Positions 17,922 through 26,856 are shown, numbered from the stretch's first letter. The stretch: DNA of 64,000 nt from Gemmata massiliana (GCF_901538265.1 NZ_LR593886.1:372001-436000), one strand, 5' to 3'. The notes: a model not told the origin generated them from the sequence alone. A program made the numbers and translations.

Positions 17922-19280
17922 ATGCCCCGGTCGCTTCCCGCCCCGACCGCCGTCGAGCGGATCGAAGTGTTTACGCATTGGATGGGGTTTTCGAGTCCAA
18001 CGGTCGCCGCCAAACTGGTTATCGCGCGGCACAACGATCGATTCACGCGCGAACGCGCACTCGCCGAGCCTGTGAGTGACCTCCCGACCGCGCTGATCTC
18101 GCGTTTTCTAACCGCCCTTCAGCGCCCGACGGTTCCCGAATTAACTCCCGAATTGTTCGATGTGCCGGAACAGGTCATCCGGGAGCACTACGGGTCCATT
18201 TGGACGAACGACGATCCCTCGGTTCTCGTTCGGGTGACTTTTACTGACAGCCGCCAAATCGAAATTCGCTCGACCGTTCAGCACGCCTTTATGCTGCCAC
18301 TGCGGGTGGTGACAGAGGCCGGAACGAGTGAGACGTTCGACCCCGAATTGAGCCGCGCAATTGCGGAACTGCTGCCGGACGAGTTCCCGGAGAAGAAGCG
18401 ATTGTCCGGGAGTTCGGGGATGCTCCAACACGACATCGCGCGCTACTGGGAAGAACAAGCAGCGCCCAAAATCGAACCCGAAGAGGAACCGGTCCCCGAG
18501 GAGCCGCGCACCGCGGCCACCCTCGAAGAACTGGACCAGATGTTCCACCGCATCTTTTCGCGCGAAGAGTCACCCGAAGAGCGGACCAAAGCCGAACAGA
18601 GCGGGCGCACATCGGAGCGCTTGTTGAAACGCATCTCGTTGGACGACGTGCGCGCGCTGATCGCGGCCGGGGCCGACGTCAATGTCGCCGACGACGTCGG
18701 ACAGACCGCACTGATGCACGCGGCGTTTCCGCCGTTCGATCAGCTTCGGTTCCGGCTCCTGGTGGAGGCCGGGGCGGACGTCGAGGCGCGTCGCGACGGT
18801 GCAACGGGTTTGCATCTCGCCTGCTCGGGTGGCGAGTTCAAAGCGGCAACCGAGTGGGTGCGGGCCGGTGCCGATGTTCACGCCACGACGCCAGAAGGAG
18901 CCACGCCGCTGATGCTCGCTGCGGGTTGGCCGGACATCGTTGAACTGCTGTTGCGGCGCGGTGCGGATGTTCGCGCGACCGACGCGGACGGGCACTCGGC
19001 GCTGGTGTACGCGATCCTCAGACAGAGGTTCATTAGCGCAAAAGAACAACTACGTTCCGTTCGCCTGTTACTCGCGGCCGGGGCCGACATTAATCAACCT
19101 GATCGCGAGGGCGTTACCCCGCTCGATCACGCTCAGCGGGTTCTTGACCGCGCTTTACTCGAAGCCGAGGTGCGCCGGGCACTTTACCCCAGCGCTAATT
19201 TGCCGTCATACGAGGGCTGGAGTGATCGAAAATTGGCTGAAGAGGTGCTCCGGTTGCTTCGAGTAAACAGGGCCGATTAA
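17922..19280 (+). CDS. Ankyrin-repeat protein
   Basis: This 452-residue protein has no signal peptide. Residues 1-210 form a region of unknown fold with acidic, Pro/Glu-rich parts near 175-195. Ankyrin repeats begin near 230 ([18 protein letters not shown]) and run to about 430, with units such as [41 protein letters not shown] and GVTPLDHAQ, each followed by an AGADV-type turn. Five to six repeats are visible. Ankyrin repeats bind proteins; the partner is unknown. A short hairpin follows the gene. The N-terminal region resembles no family that I recognise. Confidence 0.85.
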   Translation: MPRSLPAPTAVERIEVFTHWMGFSSPTVAAKLVIARHNDRFTRERALAEPVSDLPTALISRFLTALQRPTVPELTPELFDVPEQVIREHYGSIWTNDDPSVLVRVTFTDSRQIEIRSTVQHAFMLPLRVVTEAGTSETFDPELSRAIAELLPDEFPEKKRLSGSSGMLQHDIARYWEEQAAPKIEPEEEPVPEEPRTAATLEELDQMFHRIFSREESPEERTKAEQSGRTSERLLKRISLDDVRALIAAGADVNVADDVGQTALMHAAFPPFDQLRFRLLVEAGADVEARRDGATGLHLACSGGEFKAATEWVRAGADVHATTPEGATPLMLAAGWPDIVELLLRRGADVRATDADGHSALVYAILRQRFISAKEQLRSVRLLLAAGADINQPDREGVTPLDHAQRVLDRALLEAEVRRALYPSANLPSYEGWSDRKLAEEVLRLLRVNRAD

Positions 19281-19290
19281 CCGGCCCTTT
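19269..19290 (+). terminator. Short terminator-like hairpin at the ankyrin gene end
   Basis: AGGGCCG (19269-19275) pairs with CGGCCCT (19282-19288) around ATTAAC and is followed by a short T-run. The stop codon lies in the loop. Confidence 0.5.
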
Positions 19291-19311
19291 CACGCGAATT
19301 TCACTCGCGCT

Positions 19312-20730
19312 TTGCCCGAAGCTCCTATCTCAAACCGGGAACCACCCCGCATCCCGGAGCCGCCCGTGCCCGACGAAATTGCCCGGCTCCGCCGCTGGCA
19401 GGCCGTTACGGTCGTCACGCTGTTCACCGGCTACGCGGGCTATTACGTGTGCCGGTCGAACCTGTCGGTTGCATCCCCGCTGTTGCTCAAAGAGTACGGC
19501 CCGGACGGGCTCACGAAAGCGCACATCGGCGACATCGCGTCCGTGGGCGTGCTGTTCTACGCGATCGGCAAAGCGCTCAACGGGGTTCTCGCCGAGTACC
19601 TCGGGGGCCGGCGCATCTTCTTACTCGGCATGTTCACGTCGGTCGCGTGTACGGTCCTGTTCGCGCTCGCACCCCGCAGCACGGGCGCCCTCGGTGGGTT
19701 GGCGAGCAGTTTCGGGCTCCCGGTCGCGGTGATGCTACCGTTCTTAGTCGTGTGGGCCGCGAACCGGTTCGTGCAGTCGATGGGGTGGGGCGGGCTGGTA
19801 CAGATCACGTCGCGCTGGTTCACCGCGAACCGCATGGCGACCGTGATGGGCGTGCTGACGATGAGTTACCTGCTCGGTGACGCACTCGCGCGCCTGTACC
19901 TCGGTGGGGTCGTGAGTACCGGGGTCGGCTGGCAGGGGGTGTTCTTCGCGGCCGCGGCGATGCTCGGTGCGATCGGCTGCGTGAGCTTTTTCACGCTGAA
20001 GAACCGTCCCTCGATCGTCGGGCTACCGGAACCGCCCCCGCCGCCGGGCAACGTCTACGGTGCCGACGCCGGGTACGGGAAGATTTCGCTGTGGGGGCTG
20101 CTCGGGCCGCTGTTTTCGAGCTTCACGTTCTGGCTCGTGTGCCTGATGAACGTGGGGCTGACGCTCATCCGCGAAACGTTCAACTTGTGGAACCCGACGT
20201 ACCTCAACGAAGTGGTGAAACTGGACGCTTGGGCGGCGGGGGTGGCGAGCCTCGTGTTCCCGCTCGTCGGTGCAGTGGCCGCGCTGTTCGCGGGGTGGCT
20301 CGTGGACCGGCTTAACGGGCGCTACGGTCTGGTCGTCGTGTCGTCACTCGTTGGGCTGGTCGTCACCCTCGGTCTATTTGCGTGGGCACCGCTGGAGGGC
20401 CGGACCTGGGCGGCGCTCGCTCTCATCGGCGCGGTGGCACTGTTCCTGCTCGCACCATACACGTTCTGTTCCGGCGTGCTTGCGGTGAAACTCGGCGGGC
20501 AGCGCGGCGGATCGACCGCGGCTGGGATTATTGACACGGCCGGCTACCTCGGGGCGACGCTCGCCGGGTCCGGCGTCGGCCGTATTTCCCAACACTACGG
20601 CTGGGGTACGGCGTTCGGCGCGCTCGCGGGCGTGGCCGCGCTGACGATGCTCGTCGCCACGGTGTTCGCTCTCCGCAGTTCGCCCGACGCACCTCCTGCA
20701 GAACCTGAAGGCGATGGCAACTACTCCTGA
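19312..20730 (+). CDS. MFS transporter, organophosphate:phosphate antiporter (OPA) type
   Basis: This protein of about 454-472 residues has 12 predicted membrane helices. The first helix region TLFTGYAGYYVCRSNLSVASP fits the OPA family (GlpT, UhpT, UhpC), which exchanges phosphorylated organic compounds for phosphate. Helix 2-3 carries an MFS-type turn (LGGRRIFLLGMFTS). The substrate cannot be told. The listed start is a TTG at 19312; a GTG at 19366 (VPDEIARLRRWQ) is equally possible and would remove a polar Pro-rich leader. Its stop region overlaps the start of the alcohol dehydrogenase gene by 17 bases, so the two are probably co-transcribed and coupled. Confidence 0.85.
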   Translation: MPEAPISNREPPRIPEPPVPDEIARLRRWQAVTVVTLFTGYAGYYVCRSNLSVASPLLLKEYGPDGLTKAHIGDIASVGVLFYAIGKALNGVLAEYLGGRRIFLLGMFTSVACTVLFALAPRSTGALGGLASSFGLPVAVMLPFLVVWAANRFVQSMGWGGLVQITSRWFTANRMATVMGVLTMSYLLGDALARLYLGGVVSTGVGWQGVFFAAAAMLGAIGCVSFFTLKNRPSIVGLPEPPPPPGNVYGADAGYGKISLWGLLGPLFSSFTFWLVCLMNVGLTLIRETFNLWNPTYLNEVVKLDAWAAGVASLVFPLVGAVAALFAGWLVDRLNGRYGLVVVSSLVGLVVTLGLFAWAPLEGRTWAALALIGAVALFLLAPYTFCSGVLAVKLGGQRGGSTAAGIIDTAGYLGATLAGSGVGRISQHYGWGTAFGALAGVAALTMLVATVFALRSSPDAPPAEPEGDGNYS

Positions 20731-21958
20731 GATCCGGGCCGCGGTTTTTGACGGTCCCGGTGCGCCGTTTCGCGTGGAATCGCCGTCGCGCCCGACGTTG
20801 CGGTCGGGCGAGGCGCTGGTCCGCGTGTCGCTGTGTACCGTTTGTGGAAGCGATCTACACACGTTCCTCGGGCGCCGGAAAGAGAAGACACCGTGCGTGC
20901 TCGGCCACGAACCGGTTGGCGTCGTGGAGGAAGTGGCCGGTGACGTCCGCGACGTAGGCGGCGAGCCGGTCCGCGTGGGTGATCGCGTGGTGTGGGCCGT
21001 AGCGGTGTCGTGCGGCGCGTGTTTCTTTTGCACGCGGGGCCTACCCCAAAAGTGCGAATCGCTTCGCAAATACGGGCACGAAGCGATTACCCCACAGTGC
21101 GGCCCCGTCGGCGGACTGTCCACGCACTGTCACTTGCTCCAGGGAACTGCAATCGTAAAAGTGCCCGCGGACCTGCCCGATGTGGTCGCGGCGCCCGCCG
21201 GATGTGCGACGGCCACGATCGCCGCAGCCTTGCGCGTGGGGGGAGCACCTAACCCCCTAACCCCCTTCCCTAAGAAGGAAGGGGGAACAGAACCAAATTC
21301 CGAAGACTCCGCACGGCTTTTTGCTTTAAGCCCCTCTCCGTCCTCCGGCCCGCGAGAAGCTCTGCTGACGAGGCCGGAGAGCAAGGAGGGAGGGGTCGGG
21401 GAGGGGGTGTTTCCGAAGCCCTCCTCCGTCGTCATCTTTGGCCTGGGAATGCTCGGGCTAACGGCGTGTGCGTGGGCCGATGCCCTGGGCATGACCGCGA
21501 TCGCGTGCGACGTGAGCGACGGCCGATTGTCGCAAGCGGCGCGGTTCGGGGCGAGACACCTCGCGAAGCCGGACGCACTCGCGGATCTCGTGAAGTCACT
21601 CACGCAGGGGCGCGGGGCCGACCTCGCGCTCGAATTGAGCGGGGCACCTGATGCCTCACGCACGGCGCTTGATGTGCTTCGCGTCGGCGGGACGGCGGTC
21701 TGGGTCGGCGCGGTGTTTCCAACCCCACCGGTTTCCATCGAGCCGGAAACAATCGTCCGCCGGTGTCTCACCGTGACCGGCATTCACAACTACGCTCCGC
21801 GCGACCTCGCGTCTGCGGTCGAGTTCCTCGCGGCGAACCACACGCGATTCCCGTTCGCGGAACTGGTATCGAAGTCATTTCCCCTGGCCGAAGTGAACGA
21901 GGCATTCCGGTTCGCGGAGGCCGAGCGCCCGGTGCGCGTCGCTGTAGCGTGTGACTGA
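20714..21958 (+). CDS. Zinc-type alcohol dehydrogenase-like protein with repeat insertion
   Basis: This 414-residue medium-chain dehydrogenase is about 55 residues longer than usual. The GroES-like catalytic half shows the zinc ligands (CTVCGSDLHTF, GHEPVGVVEE) and the structural-zinc cysteines (CGACFFCTRGLPQKC). The Rossmann half begins at PSSVVIFGLGMLGL with GxGxxG, followed by DVSDGRL as the NAD-binding acidic strand end. Between them, about residues 178-235, lies a sequence (GAPNPLTPFPKKEGG ... KEGGVGEGVF) that is the in-frame translation of a palindromic DNA repeat. The insertion sits at the domain border before the first Rossmann strand, so activity may persist. It overlaps the transporter gene. 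The substrate is unknown. Confidence 0.85.
   Translation: MATTPEIRAAVFDGPGAPFRVESPSRPTLRSGEALVRVSLCTVCGSDLHTFLGRRKEKTPCVLGHEPVGVVEEVAGDVRDVGGEPVRVGDRVVWAVAVSCGACFFCTRGLPQKCESLRKYGHEAITPQCGPVGGLSTHCHLLQGTAIVKVPADLPDVVAAPAGCATATIAAALRVGGAPNPLTPFPKKEGGTEPNSEDSARLFALSPSPSSGPREALLTRPESKEGGVGEGVFPKPSSVVIFGLGMLGLTACAWADALGMTAIACDVSDGRLSQAARFGARHLAKPDALADLVKSLTQGRGADLALELSGAPDASRTALDVLRVGGTAVWVGAVFPTPPVSIEPETIVRRCLTVTGIHNYAPRDLASAVEFLAANHTRFPFAELVSKSFPLAEVNEAFRFAEAERPVRVAVACD
21246..21415. repeat. Palindromic repeat element inserted in frame in the dehydrogenase gene
   Basis: The left arm CCTAACCCCCTAACCCCC continues into a near-palindrome (CCCCCTTCC / GGAAGGGGG) around a short loop. A spacer is followed by a right arm that ends GGGGTCGGGGAGGGGG. 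The layout is the same as in the two copies at 56091-56316. The translated part reads PNPLTPFPKKEGG. Confidence 0.85.
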
Positions 21959-21967
21959 CGCCGGCGC

Positions 21968-21973
21968 TACAAT
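21968..21973 (+). promoter_or_regulatory. Candidate -10 box (TACAAT) for the TIGR02996 gene
   Basis: TACAAT lies 41 bases upstream of the GTG start at 22014 and directly after the preceding stop codon. No convincing -35 is seen. Confidence 0.3.
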
Positions 21974-22013
21974 TGATCGCTGTTGAACGGAGTTCAGAGC
22001 GGGAAGTGACCGC

Positions 22014-23321
22014 GTGTCGTCCGATCTTCAATCACTCCTGGCCGCGATCGTCGCCGATCCCTCGGACGACATCGCGCGCTTTGTCTACGCGGACTGTTTG
22101 CAGGAGCACGGAAACTCGGCCCGTGCAGAGTTCATTCGCCTCCAGGTCGAAGCCGAGCGCCACCACCCTCATTCCAACACGCGAGCCGACCTGGAACAGC
22201 GAGCGTATACGCTATTTGCGGCGCATTGGGGCGAGTGGTGGGGTGAAGTGTGTACCGCGGTGGGATTGGGAGCGGAGGCGAAACGTTACTCAATCTTGCC
22301 AGGTGGGGCGAGAATCGGTGAACCAATACCATCGGCCGAATGGCTGGACATCCTATTCGATGAACCAGCCGAATCGGGTGAGAAACTCACGCTACCCGAG
22401 ATCACGTTCCGGCGCGGCTTCCCGGAGGCGGTAACGTTCTTCCCATTCGCGCCTGAAAACACCGCAGCTAATAGCCACCTCGCACAGTGGCACCAAGTTT
22501 CACCTCTGGTCGAGTTGGTCGCCGCGCACGGGTGGGTTGAAGGGCGTCAATTTGGTTGGCTCGATGGTTCGTTTCAGCGATCTGTGACTACGCTGACGGC
22601 GGAACACTTCGGGGCCGAAATGTTGGCCCCGGTTCTTCGCTCACCCAATTTGGAGAACGTGGAACGTGCGATCGTCCGGTTCGGTGCCTCGCCGCAAAGG
22701 GCACGATTCAGCGAATTGCGGCATGTGCTCGCGGCATCCTTTGCTCCGCGACTGAAACACTTAGTGGTGCCCTTTTGGAACGATGTGGGTGCGGCGGCGC
22801 TCGGTTCGCCCGACGTGCTTCCGCGGTTAGAGTCTCTCAATGTCACTCTGAACGGCAACAGTGTCACCGCCCTTGCTCGGGGCACGGGCCTCGCGCGCCT
22901 GCGCCACCTGGCAATTCACGGTTGGTCATCGAGTGCTGATCTCAACGCCGCGTGCCGTGAGCCGGTTTGGGCGCAACTCCGTTCGCTCCACCTGGGCTAC
23001 GGGAGATGGGAAACGTCGCTGCACGCACTGGCTGCTGCTGATGGCCTTCGCGAGTTGGAAGAGTGCCAGCTCGCGGGTTTAACGTTCACGCCCGAAATTG
23101 TTCGCGATCTGGTTCGGGCGCCGTTGCTGAAACGGGTGAAACATTTTGCGCTCGTCGACGGTGTTTATCACGACGGACGGGCACTTCTGCCGCTTGTCGA
23201 TATCGTCGATCCGGCGCGAATCGAGACGTTTGCGGTTCGGATGCGGTACTTCCCGGAGCGCGCGGCGAACGCTCTTCGCGCGAAATTCGGTGATCGCGTG
23301 CGATTCCTGTCAACTGATTAG
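22014..23321 (+). CDS. TIGR02996 repeat-companion domain protein
   Basis: This 435-residue protein begins with the TIGR02996 domain (about residues 3-50: LLAAIVADPSDDIARFVYAD, then QEHGNSARAEFIRLQVE), a module known mainly from Gemmata-type planctomycetes, usually next to leucine-rich-like repeats. Residues 200-410 contain irregular LRR-like segments such as LESLNVTLNGNSV, LRHLAIHG, LRSLHLGYG and LEECQLAGLTF. The start is GTG with a GGGAAGTG upstream. The function of the family is not known. Leucine-rich repeats suggest protein binding. Confidence 0.85.
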   Translation: MSSDLQSLLAAIVADPSDDIARFVYADCLQEHGNSARAEFIRLQVEAERHHPHSNTRADLEQRAYTLFAAHWGEWWGEVCTAVGLGAEAKRYSILPGGARIGEPIPSAEWLDILFDEPAESGEKLTLPEITFRRGFPEAVTFFPFAPENTAANSHLAQWHQVSPLVELVAAHGWVEGRQFGWLDGSFQRSVTTLTAEHFGAEMLAPVLRSPNLENVERAIVRFGASPQRARFSELRHVLAASFAPRLKHLVVPFWNDVGAAALGSPDVLPRLESLNVTLNGNSVTALARGTGLARLRHLAIHGWSSSADLNAACREPVWAQLRSLHLGYGRWETSLHALAAADGLRELEECQLAGLTFTPEIVRDLVRAPLLKRVKHFALVDGVYHDGRALLPLVDIVDPARIETFAVRMRYFPERAANALRAKFGDRVRFLSTD

Positions 23322-23533
23322 GCCGCGATGCGCAGTGGGCCGATGACGGTGGCGCTGGAGCTCTTGGCGAGGCTCGCGAGTTCGCGCCGGGCTTGCATCA
23401 GCACGAGACTGACGGACGATTCGGCCCCGAGTTGTTCGATCATCAGGGAGAGGTACTCGGCCGCCCAGCGGGCTTCCGAGATGTCGATGGTCGCGGCCTC
23501 GGGAATCAGAACGGACGGGTCGGAAATGATCAT
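23318..23533 (-). CDS. Small hypothetical protein with a strong ribosome site
   Basis: This 71-residue protein starts MIISDPSVLIPEAATIDI. A near-perfect Shine-Dalgarno AAGGAGGTT (23549-23541) lies seven bases upstream of the ATG at 23533, which supports this start over longer frames. The protein is amphipathic, with helical segments (ARWAAEYLSLMIEQLG and SVSLVLMQARRELASLA). It has no signal peptide or membrane helix. It is convergent with, and its stop region touches, the TIGR02996 gene end. No family was recognised. Confidence 0.65.
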   Translation of the reverse strand: MIISDPSVLIPEAATIDISEARWAAEYLSLMIEQLGAESSVSLVLMQARRELASLAKSSSATVIGPLRIAA

Positions 23534-23813
23534 GGCCGGGAACCTCCTTGTTCGTTTGGCACATTCTGAATTATGGGGCCTGCTCCAAGCGCGATTCAAG
23601 GCCAATTTCCCGGCCCACAATTTCGGATAGGCTTTCTGGCGGCTCATTCTTTACTCATTTTCTCCTTGACTCGCGCTCTGCACATCTGTTAACAATGTGT
23701 TTGCTTCTCTCTCACTCGCTGCTAACCGCCCGATCACCGATTGCACCCATCCGGTTCTCGCCTCGCCACGCGACCGGAGTCGCAGGCCCGTTGGCGACTC
23801 GGGAACCGTTTCG

Positions 23814-24674
23814 ATGTCCTCGCCCCACAAACGCGGGTTCACACTGATCGAGTTCCTCGTCGTCGTGATGATTATTGCGGTCCTGATCGCGCTACTGTTG
23901 CCCGCAATTCAGAAGATCCGCGAGGCCGCTGCTCGCATGAAGTGTCAGAACAACCTCAAGCAGATCGCGCTGGGCTTCCACAGTCACCACTGTTCGGCCA
24001 CTCGGTTCCCCTACGGTGGGTGGCACGTTCATCCCGCTTCTGCACCGGACTGCGCCGACCTGTATGCCCCCACACACCGTGCGCGCGAGGAGAGTTGGAG
24101 CTGGGCGTACCATGTGCTGCCGTACATCGAACAGGACGCGCTCCACAAGAACACCGACCCGGCTTTCGTCCGCAGTGTGCCAGTGAAGACGTACTTTTGC
24201 CCGTCGCGCCGGGCGCCGGTGACCATTGACGGGAACGCCAAGATTGATTTCGCCGCGAACGCCGGCAGCATGGAAACCGGCGGGAACGGTGTGGTGATGC
24301 AGACCCCGCTCGGCGCGATTCGCCTGAACGATATCACCGACGGCACTAGTTGCACGGTGCTGGTCGGCGAGAAGCAGATGAACAACGCGGCGTTCGGGGT
24401 AAGTCGAGACGATAACGAATCGTACTGCACGCCCGGTTGGAACGGGGACTGGGAAGTGTACCGGTGGGGTGCGGCCGCGCCCGCGCCGGACTTCAAGAAC
24501 CCGAACGACACGCACACGGCGTCGCAGGTGTTCGGGTCGGCTCACCCAAGCGGCTTCAACGTCGCGTTCTGTGATGGGTCCGTGCGGTGCATTCGCTACA
24601 GCGTGAATCTCACGATCTGGACCCGCGCGTGCGTTCGGAACGACAATCAGTCCGTGAGCCCGAACGACCTGTGA
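23814..24674 (+). CDS. DUF1559 pseudopilin-like protein
   Basis: This 286-residue protein has a type IV prepilin N terminus, KRGFTLIEFLVVVMIIAVLI, with the cleavage site after Gly and Glu at mature position 5. The DUF1559 body follows, including AAARMKCQNNLKQIALGFHSHH and the C-terminal HxxxxNVAFCDGSVRCI element. The family is greatly expanded in planctomycetes, where the proteins resemble major pseudopilins and are thought to be part of secretion or surface structures. The ATG at 23814 puts the prepilin signal at the N terminus. It is a lone gene. Confidence 0.92.
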   Translation: MSSPHKRGFTLIEFLVVVMIIAVLIALLLPAIQKIREAAARMKCQNNLKQIALGFHSHHCSATRFPYGGWHVHPASAPDCADLYAPTHRAREESWSWAYHVLPYIEQDALHKNTDPAFVRSVPVKTYFCPSRRAPVTIDGNAKIDFAANAGSMETGGNGVVMQTPLGAIRLNDITDGTSCTVLVGEKQMNNAAFGVSRDDNESYCTPGWNGDWEVYRWGAAAPAPDFKNPNDTHTASQVFGSAHPSGFNVAFCDGSVRCIRYSVNLTIWTRACVRNDNQSVSPNDL

Positions 24675-24690
24675 TCGCGCCTGAAGTAGA

Positions 24691-25176
24691 TCACATCACC
24701 GGCCGGTGGCGCGCGGCTCGTGCCGCATTGCACGCACTACAAACCCCCCGAACTACCAGCGTGTGACTCTCCGCCCGGAACTGGTTCTGGGCCGAAACCT
24801 TTTCTAACAGCGCTTCCAGTTCCTCGCTCTGGAACTCGGTCATCGAACCGCACTGCTCACAGACGAGGTGGTCGTGCGCCGGGTAGCCGTAGTCGTGGTC
24901 GAACACGGTGCGCGAGCCGAGTTCGATCCGGCGCAAGAGGCCCGCGTCCACGAGCGAAGAGAGCGTGCGGTACACGGTCGCCCGGCTCACGCGCTTCTTC
25001 GCGGCCTTCAGGTTCTCGATGAGCTGCTCGGCGTCGAAGTGTTCGTGCTGCGCGAAGATGTGCTCGACCAGTACCCGTTTCTGGTCGGTGAATCGCTGCG
25101 GGGTTTTCCGGCTCGCCAGGTACTCCCGAAACTTGCTTTCGGGGGTCTGCGACACCTCAACGGCGGGCAGTGACAC
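24691..25176 (-). CDS. Fur-family metalloregulator
   Basis: This 161-residue protein has a winged helix (about residues 25-90, including VLVEHIFAQHEHFDAEQLIE and RVSRATVYRTLSSLVDAGLL) and a C-terminal dimerisation domain with metal sites: HDHLVCEQCGS and a second CSAC pair, the structural zinc ligands. The regulatory site includes His residues in YPAHDHL. It represses genes for iron uptake or peroxide defence in response to Fe or a related metal. Sequence alone does not separate Fur from PerR or Zur. The GTG start at 25176 follows GGAGA; a longer frame is non-conserved in appearance. Confidence 0.88.
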   Translation of the reverse strand: MSLPAVEVSQTPESKFREYLASRKTPQRFTDQKRVLVEHIFAQHEHFDAEQLIENLKAAKKRVSRATVYRTLSSLVDAGLLRRIELGSRTVFDHDYGYPAHDHLVCEQCGSMTEFQSEELEALLEKVSAQNQFRAESHTLVVRGVCSACNAARAARHRPVM

Positions 25177-25218
25177 GGTGCGATTCTCCGGGTGTAAGGG
25201 CGCACGCAATCGCCCGTA

Positions 25219-25224
25219 ATTATA
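25219..25224 (-). promoter_or_regulatory. Candidate -10 box (TATAAT) of the Fur-family gene
   Basis: On the minus strand there is a perfect TATAAT, 42 bases upstream of the GTG start at 25176. The -35 is poorly defined (TTCACC at 19 bases). Confidence 0.4.
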
Positions 25225-25365
25225 GTCGGGCGCCCGAGTTCGGGGTGAAGACGATGAGAAAACCGACCCAATTGTTTGGATCGGCTTTGCCACTTTCACG
25301 GTGCCGTTTCAGCCGTCTGTTGTATTCACGAGAGATGCGACCGAACCCCACAGCCCGTTACTACC

Positions 25366-25644
25366 TTACGCCCGGTCCGCGATCCGACGGATCAGCGCCT
25401 CTTCCGCGAGGAGCCACTTTTCCTCGGTGTCGTAGGTGCCATCCGCAATTTGCTGGCGCACGCGGGCCACGAGTTCGTGACGGATACCGTCCGGTGATTT
25501 TGGTTCCGGGTTCCGGACCGGTTCGGGGGCCGCGACTGGTGCGCTGGATCGGCGCATCATTCGATCGAAGGGCGAACCCAGCGGTGCGAACTTGACGACG
25601 GCGACGCGCCAGCGGTGCCAGCCACGTGGTGAGGTCTCGCGCAT
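25366..25644 (-). CDS. FlgM-like small protein
   Basis: This 92-residue protein has a basic N-terminal half with low complexity and a C-terminal helical half, ELVARVRQQIADGTYDTEEK followed by WLLAEEALIRRI. That C-terminal part resembles the sigma-28-binding region of the anti-sigma factor FlgM (xVRxxIAxGTYxxDxxxxAExLI). FlgM holds FliA until the flagellar hook is complete. AGGGAGA lies about ten bases upstream of the ATG. No flagellar gene is in the window, so it may regulate another sigma factor. The similarity is short. Confidence 0.55.
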   Translation of the reverse strand: MRETSPRGWHRWRVAVVKFAPLGSPFDRMMRRSSAPVAAPEPVRNPEPKSPDGIRHELVARVRQQIADGTYDTEEKWLLAEEALIRRIADRA

Positions 25645-26175
25645 TGGAATATCGTCTCCCTGCCGCCGCGAGCGTGGCTCGTTCGGCAGTCGGTCGGTGT
25701 GCGGCCCTTCCGGTCGAGCCGGAGCGCCTGCACGCGGTTCACCCTCTCCCGGACCGGCAGCAAGTGGAACGCCGAAGCGCCCAAATTCTCACCGGTCCAA
25801 ACCCCCGAGCCGCGCCGTCGAATCCTGACCGCGCTCTCGTTGGTCTTTGTCCTGGGTAGGGGCAGACTCCTCAGCCCCGGGACACGGTTCACACGTTCAG
25901 TGAGCCGCGTTCCATTCTACGCAGGTGTATCGTCGTTCGCGCGCAACCTCTCGCAAGAAAATGCGCACCCGGTTGCACGGCTTTGGGCGGTTCTCGTCCC
26001 GGCGCGCCCGTTACTCGGATGATGCCCAGCGAACGGTTCACGCGGTCGACCCAACCCCGGCTCTTGTCGTACTTTGCTGGAATCCACTCAAGCCCCCGCG
26101 CTTGAGTTTTGTGTTGAGTTTTTCTGTCCGGTTTTCTGACTGAGCGAGTCGGTCGCGGTCGCCGGACACTAAACA
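25645..26175. other. Gene-poor region of about 530 bases
   Basis: Short open frames occur on both strands, but none has convincing codon bias, a ribosome site or recognisable motifs. One feature stands out: a plus-strand terminator-like hairpin at 26086-26110 with no plus-strand gene before it. Confidence 0.5.
26086..26110 (+). terminator. Terminator-like hairpin without an obvious upstream gene
   Basis: ACTCAAGC (26086-26093) pairs with GCTTGAGT (26100-26107) around a six-base loop and is followed by TTTTGTGTT on the plus strand. It could also serve endonuclease V on the minus strand, but that side lacks a T-run. Confidence 0.5.
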
Positions 26176-26856
26176 CTAAGTCCCAAATTCCATTCGCAAT
26201 CGGTTCGCGGCCATGTGTGCCGCTCGGGTCGGTGCGGGGTGTCGGTAGCCACTCAGCGTTGCCCGGACCAACTGGGTTGCGGAGTCCACGTCGATCTTGT
26301 GCCCCGGCGACACGTACACCGGCTTCACCCCGGTCGCCGAGCGCACCACCGCACCAACTGTCTCACCGTTGAGCGACAGGGGCGTCGCGTCGCCCGCGTT
26401 CGGGCCGGGCTCGGTGTGATCGCCCACGAGCCAGCTCTTCGCGCACCCCACACACGGTAGGTCGAGCCACAATCCGAGGTGGCAGGCCAGACCGAACCGG
26501 CGCGGGTGCGCGATCCCCTGTCCGTCGAGCATAACCGCGTCAGGCGCGCGGAGCAATTCGCTGAACGCGGTGAGCAGCGCAGGAATTTCGCGAAACGACA
26601 ACAACCCCGGAACATACGGGAAAGTCACCTCGCGCGTCACCGTGCGCTCTTCGACCACGGACAGGTCGGCCACGTTCAGCACCACGACCGCGGCGAACAA
26701 TCTTGGCTCTGTTAGATGGTAGGCGATGTCGCACCCGGCGACCAATTCAATAGCACCGACCGGCACGGACGTGTCCACGCGGGCAGCGAGTTCGTTTTGG
26801 AGCGCAACGGCGGCTTCTTCTGTTGTCGGCCACTCGTGCAAAGAGGGAAATTGCAT
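26176..26856 (-). CDS. nfi: Endonuclease V (deoxyinosine 3'-endonuclease)
   Basis: This 226-residue enzyme cleaves DNA at the second phosphodiester bond 3' of deoxyinosine and so starts repair of deaminated adenine. The catalytic residues fit the E. coli set: D43 in VAGCDIAY, E90 in YVPGLLSFRE and D111 in DGQGIAHPRRFGLACHLG. GCAKSWLVG and KPVYVSPGHKIDVDSA are also conserved elements, and RHPAPTRAAH closes the domain. The length is normal. ATG 26856 was selected because the 75 codons upstream in frame are unlike the family. It is divergent from the peptide synthetase gene. Confidence 0.93.
   Translation of the reverse strand: MQFPSLHEWPTTEEAAVALQNELAARVDTSVPVGAIELVAGCDIAYHLTEPRLFAAVVVLNVADLSVVEERTVTREVTFPYVPGLLSFREIPALLTAFSELLRAPDAVMLDGQGIAHPRRFGLACHLGLWLDLPCVGCAKSWLVGDHTEPGPNAGDATPLSLNGETVGAVVRSATGVKPVYVSPGHKIDVDSATQLVRATLSGYRHPAPTRAAHMAANRLRMEFGT

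Noticed and set aside
20714-21958. Frameshift or sequencing error as cause of the odd dehydrogenase segment
   Set aside because: Both flanks are in the same frame and the inserted DNA matches the repeat found elsewhere, so insertion explains it better.
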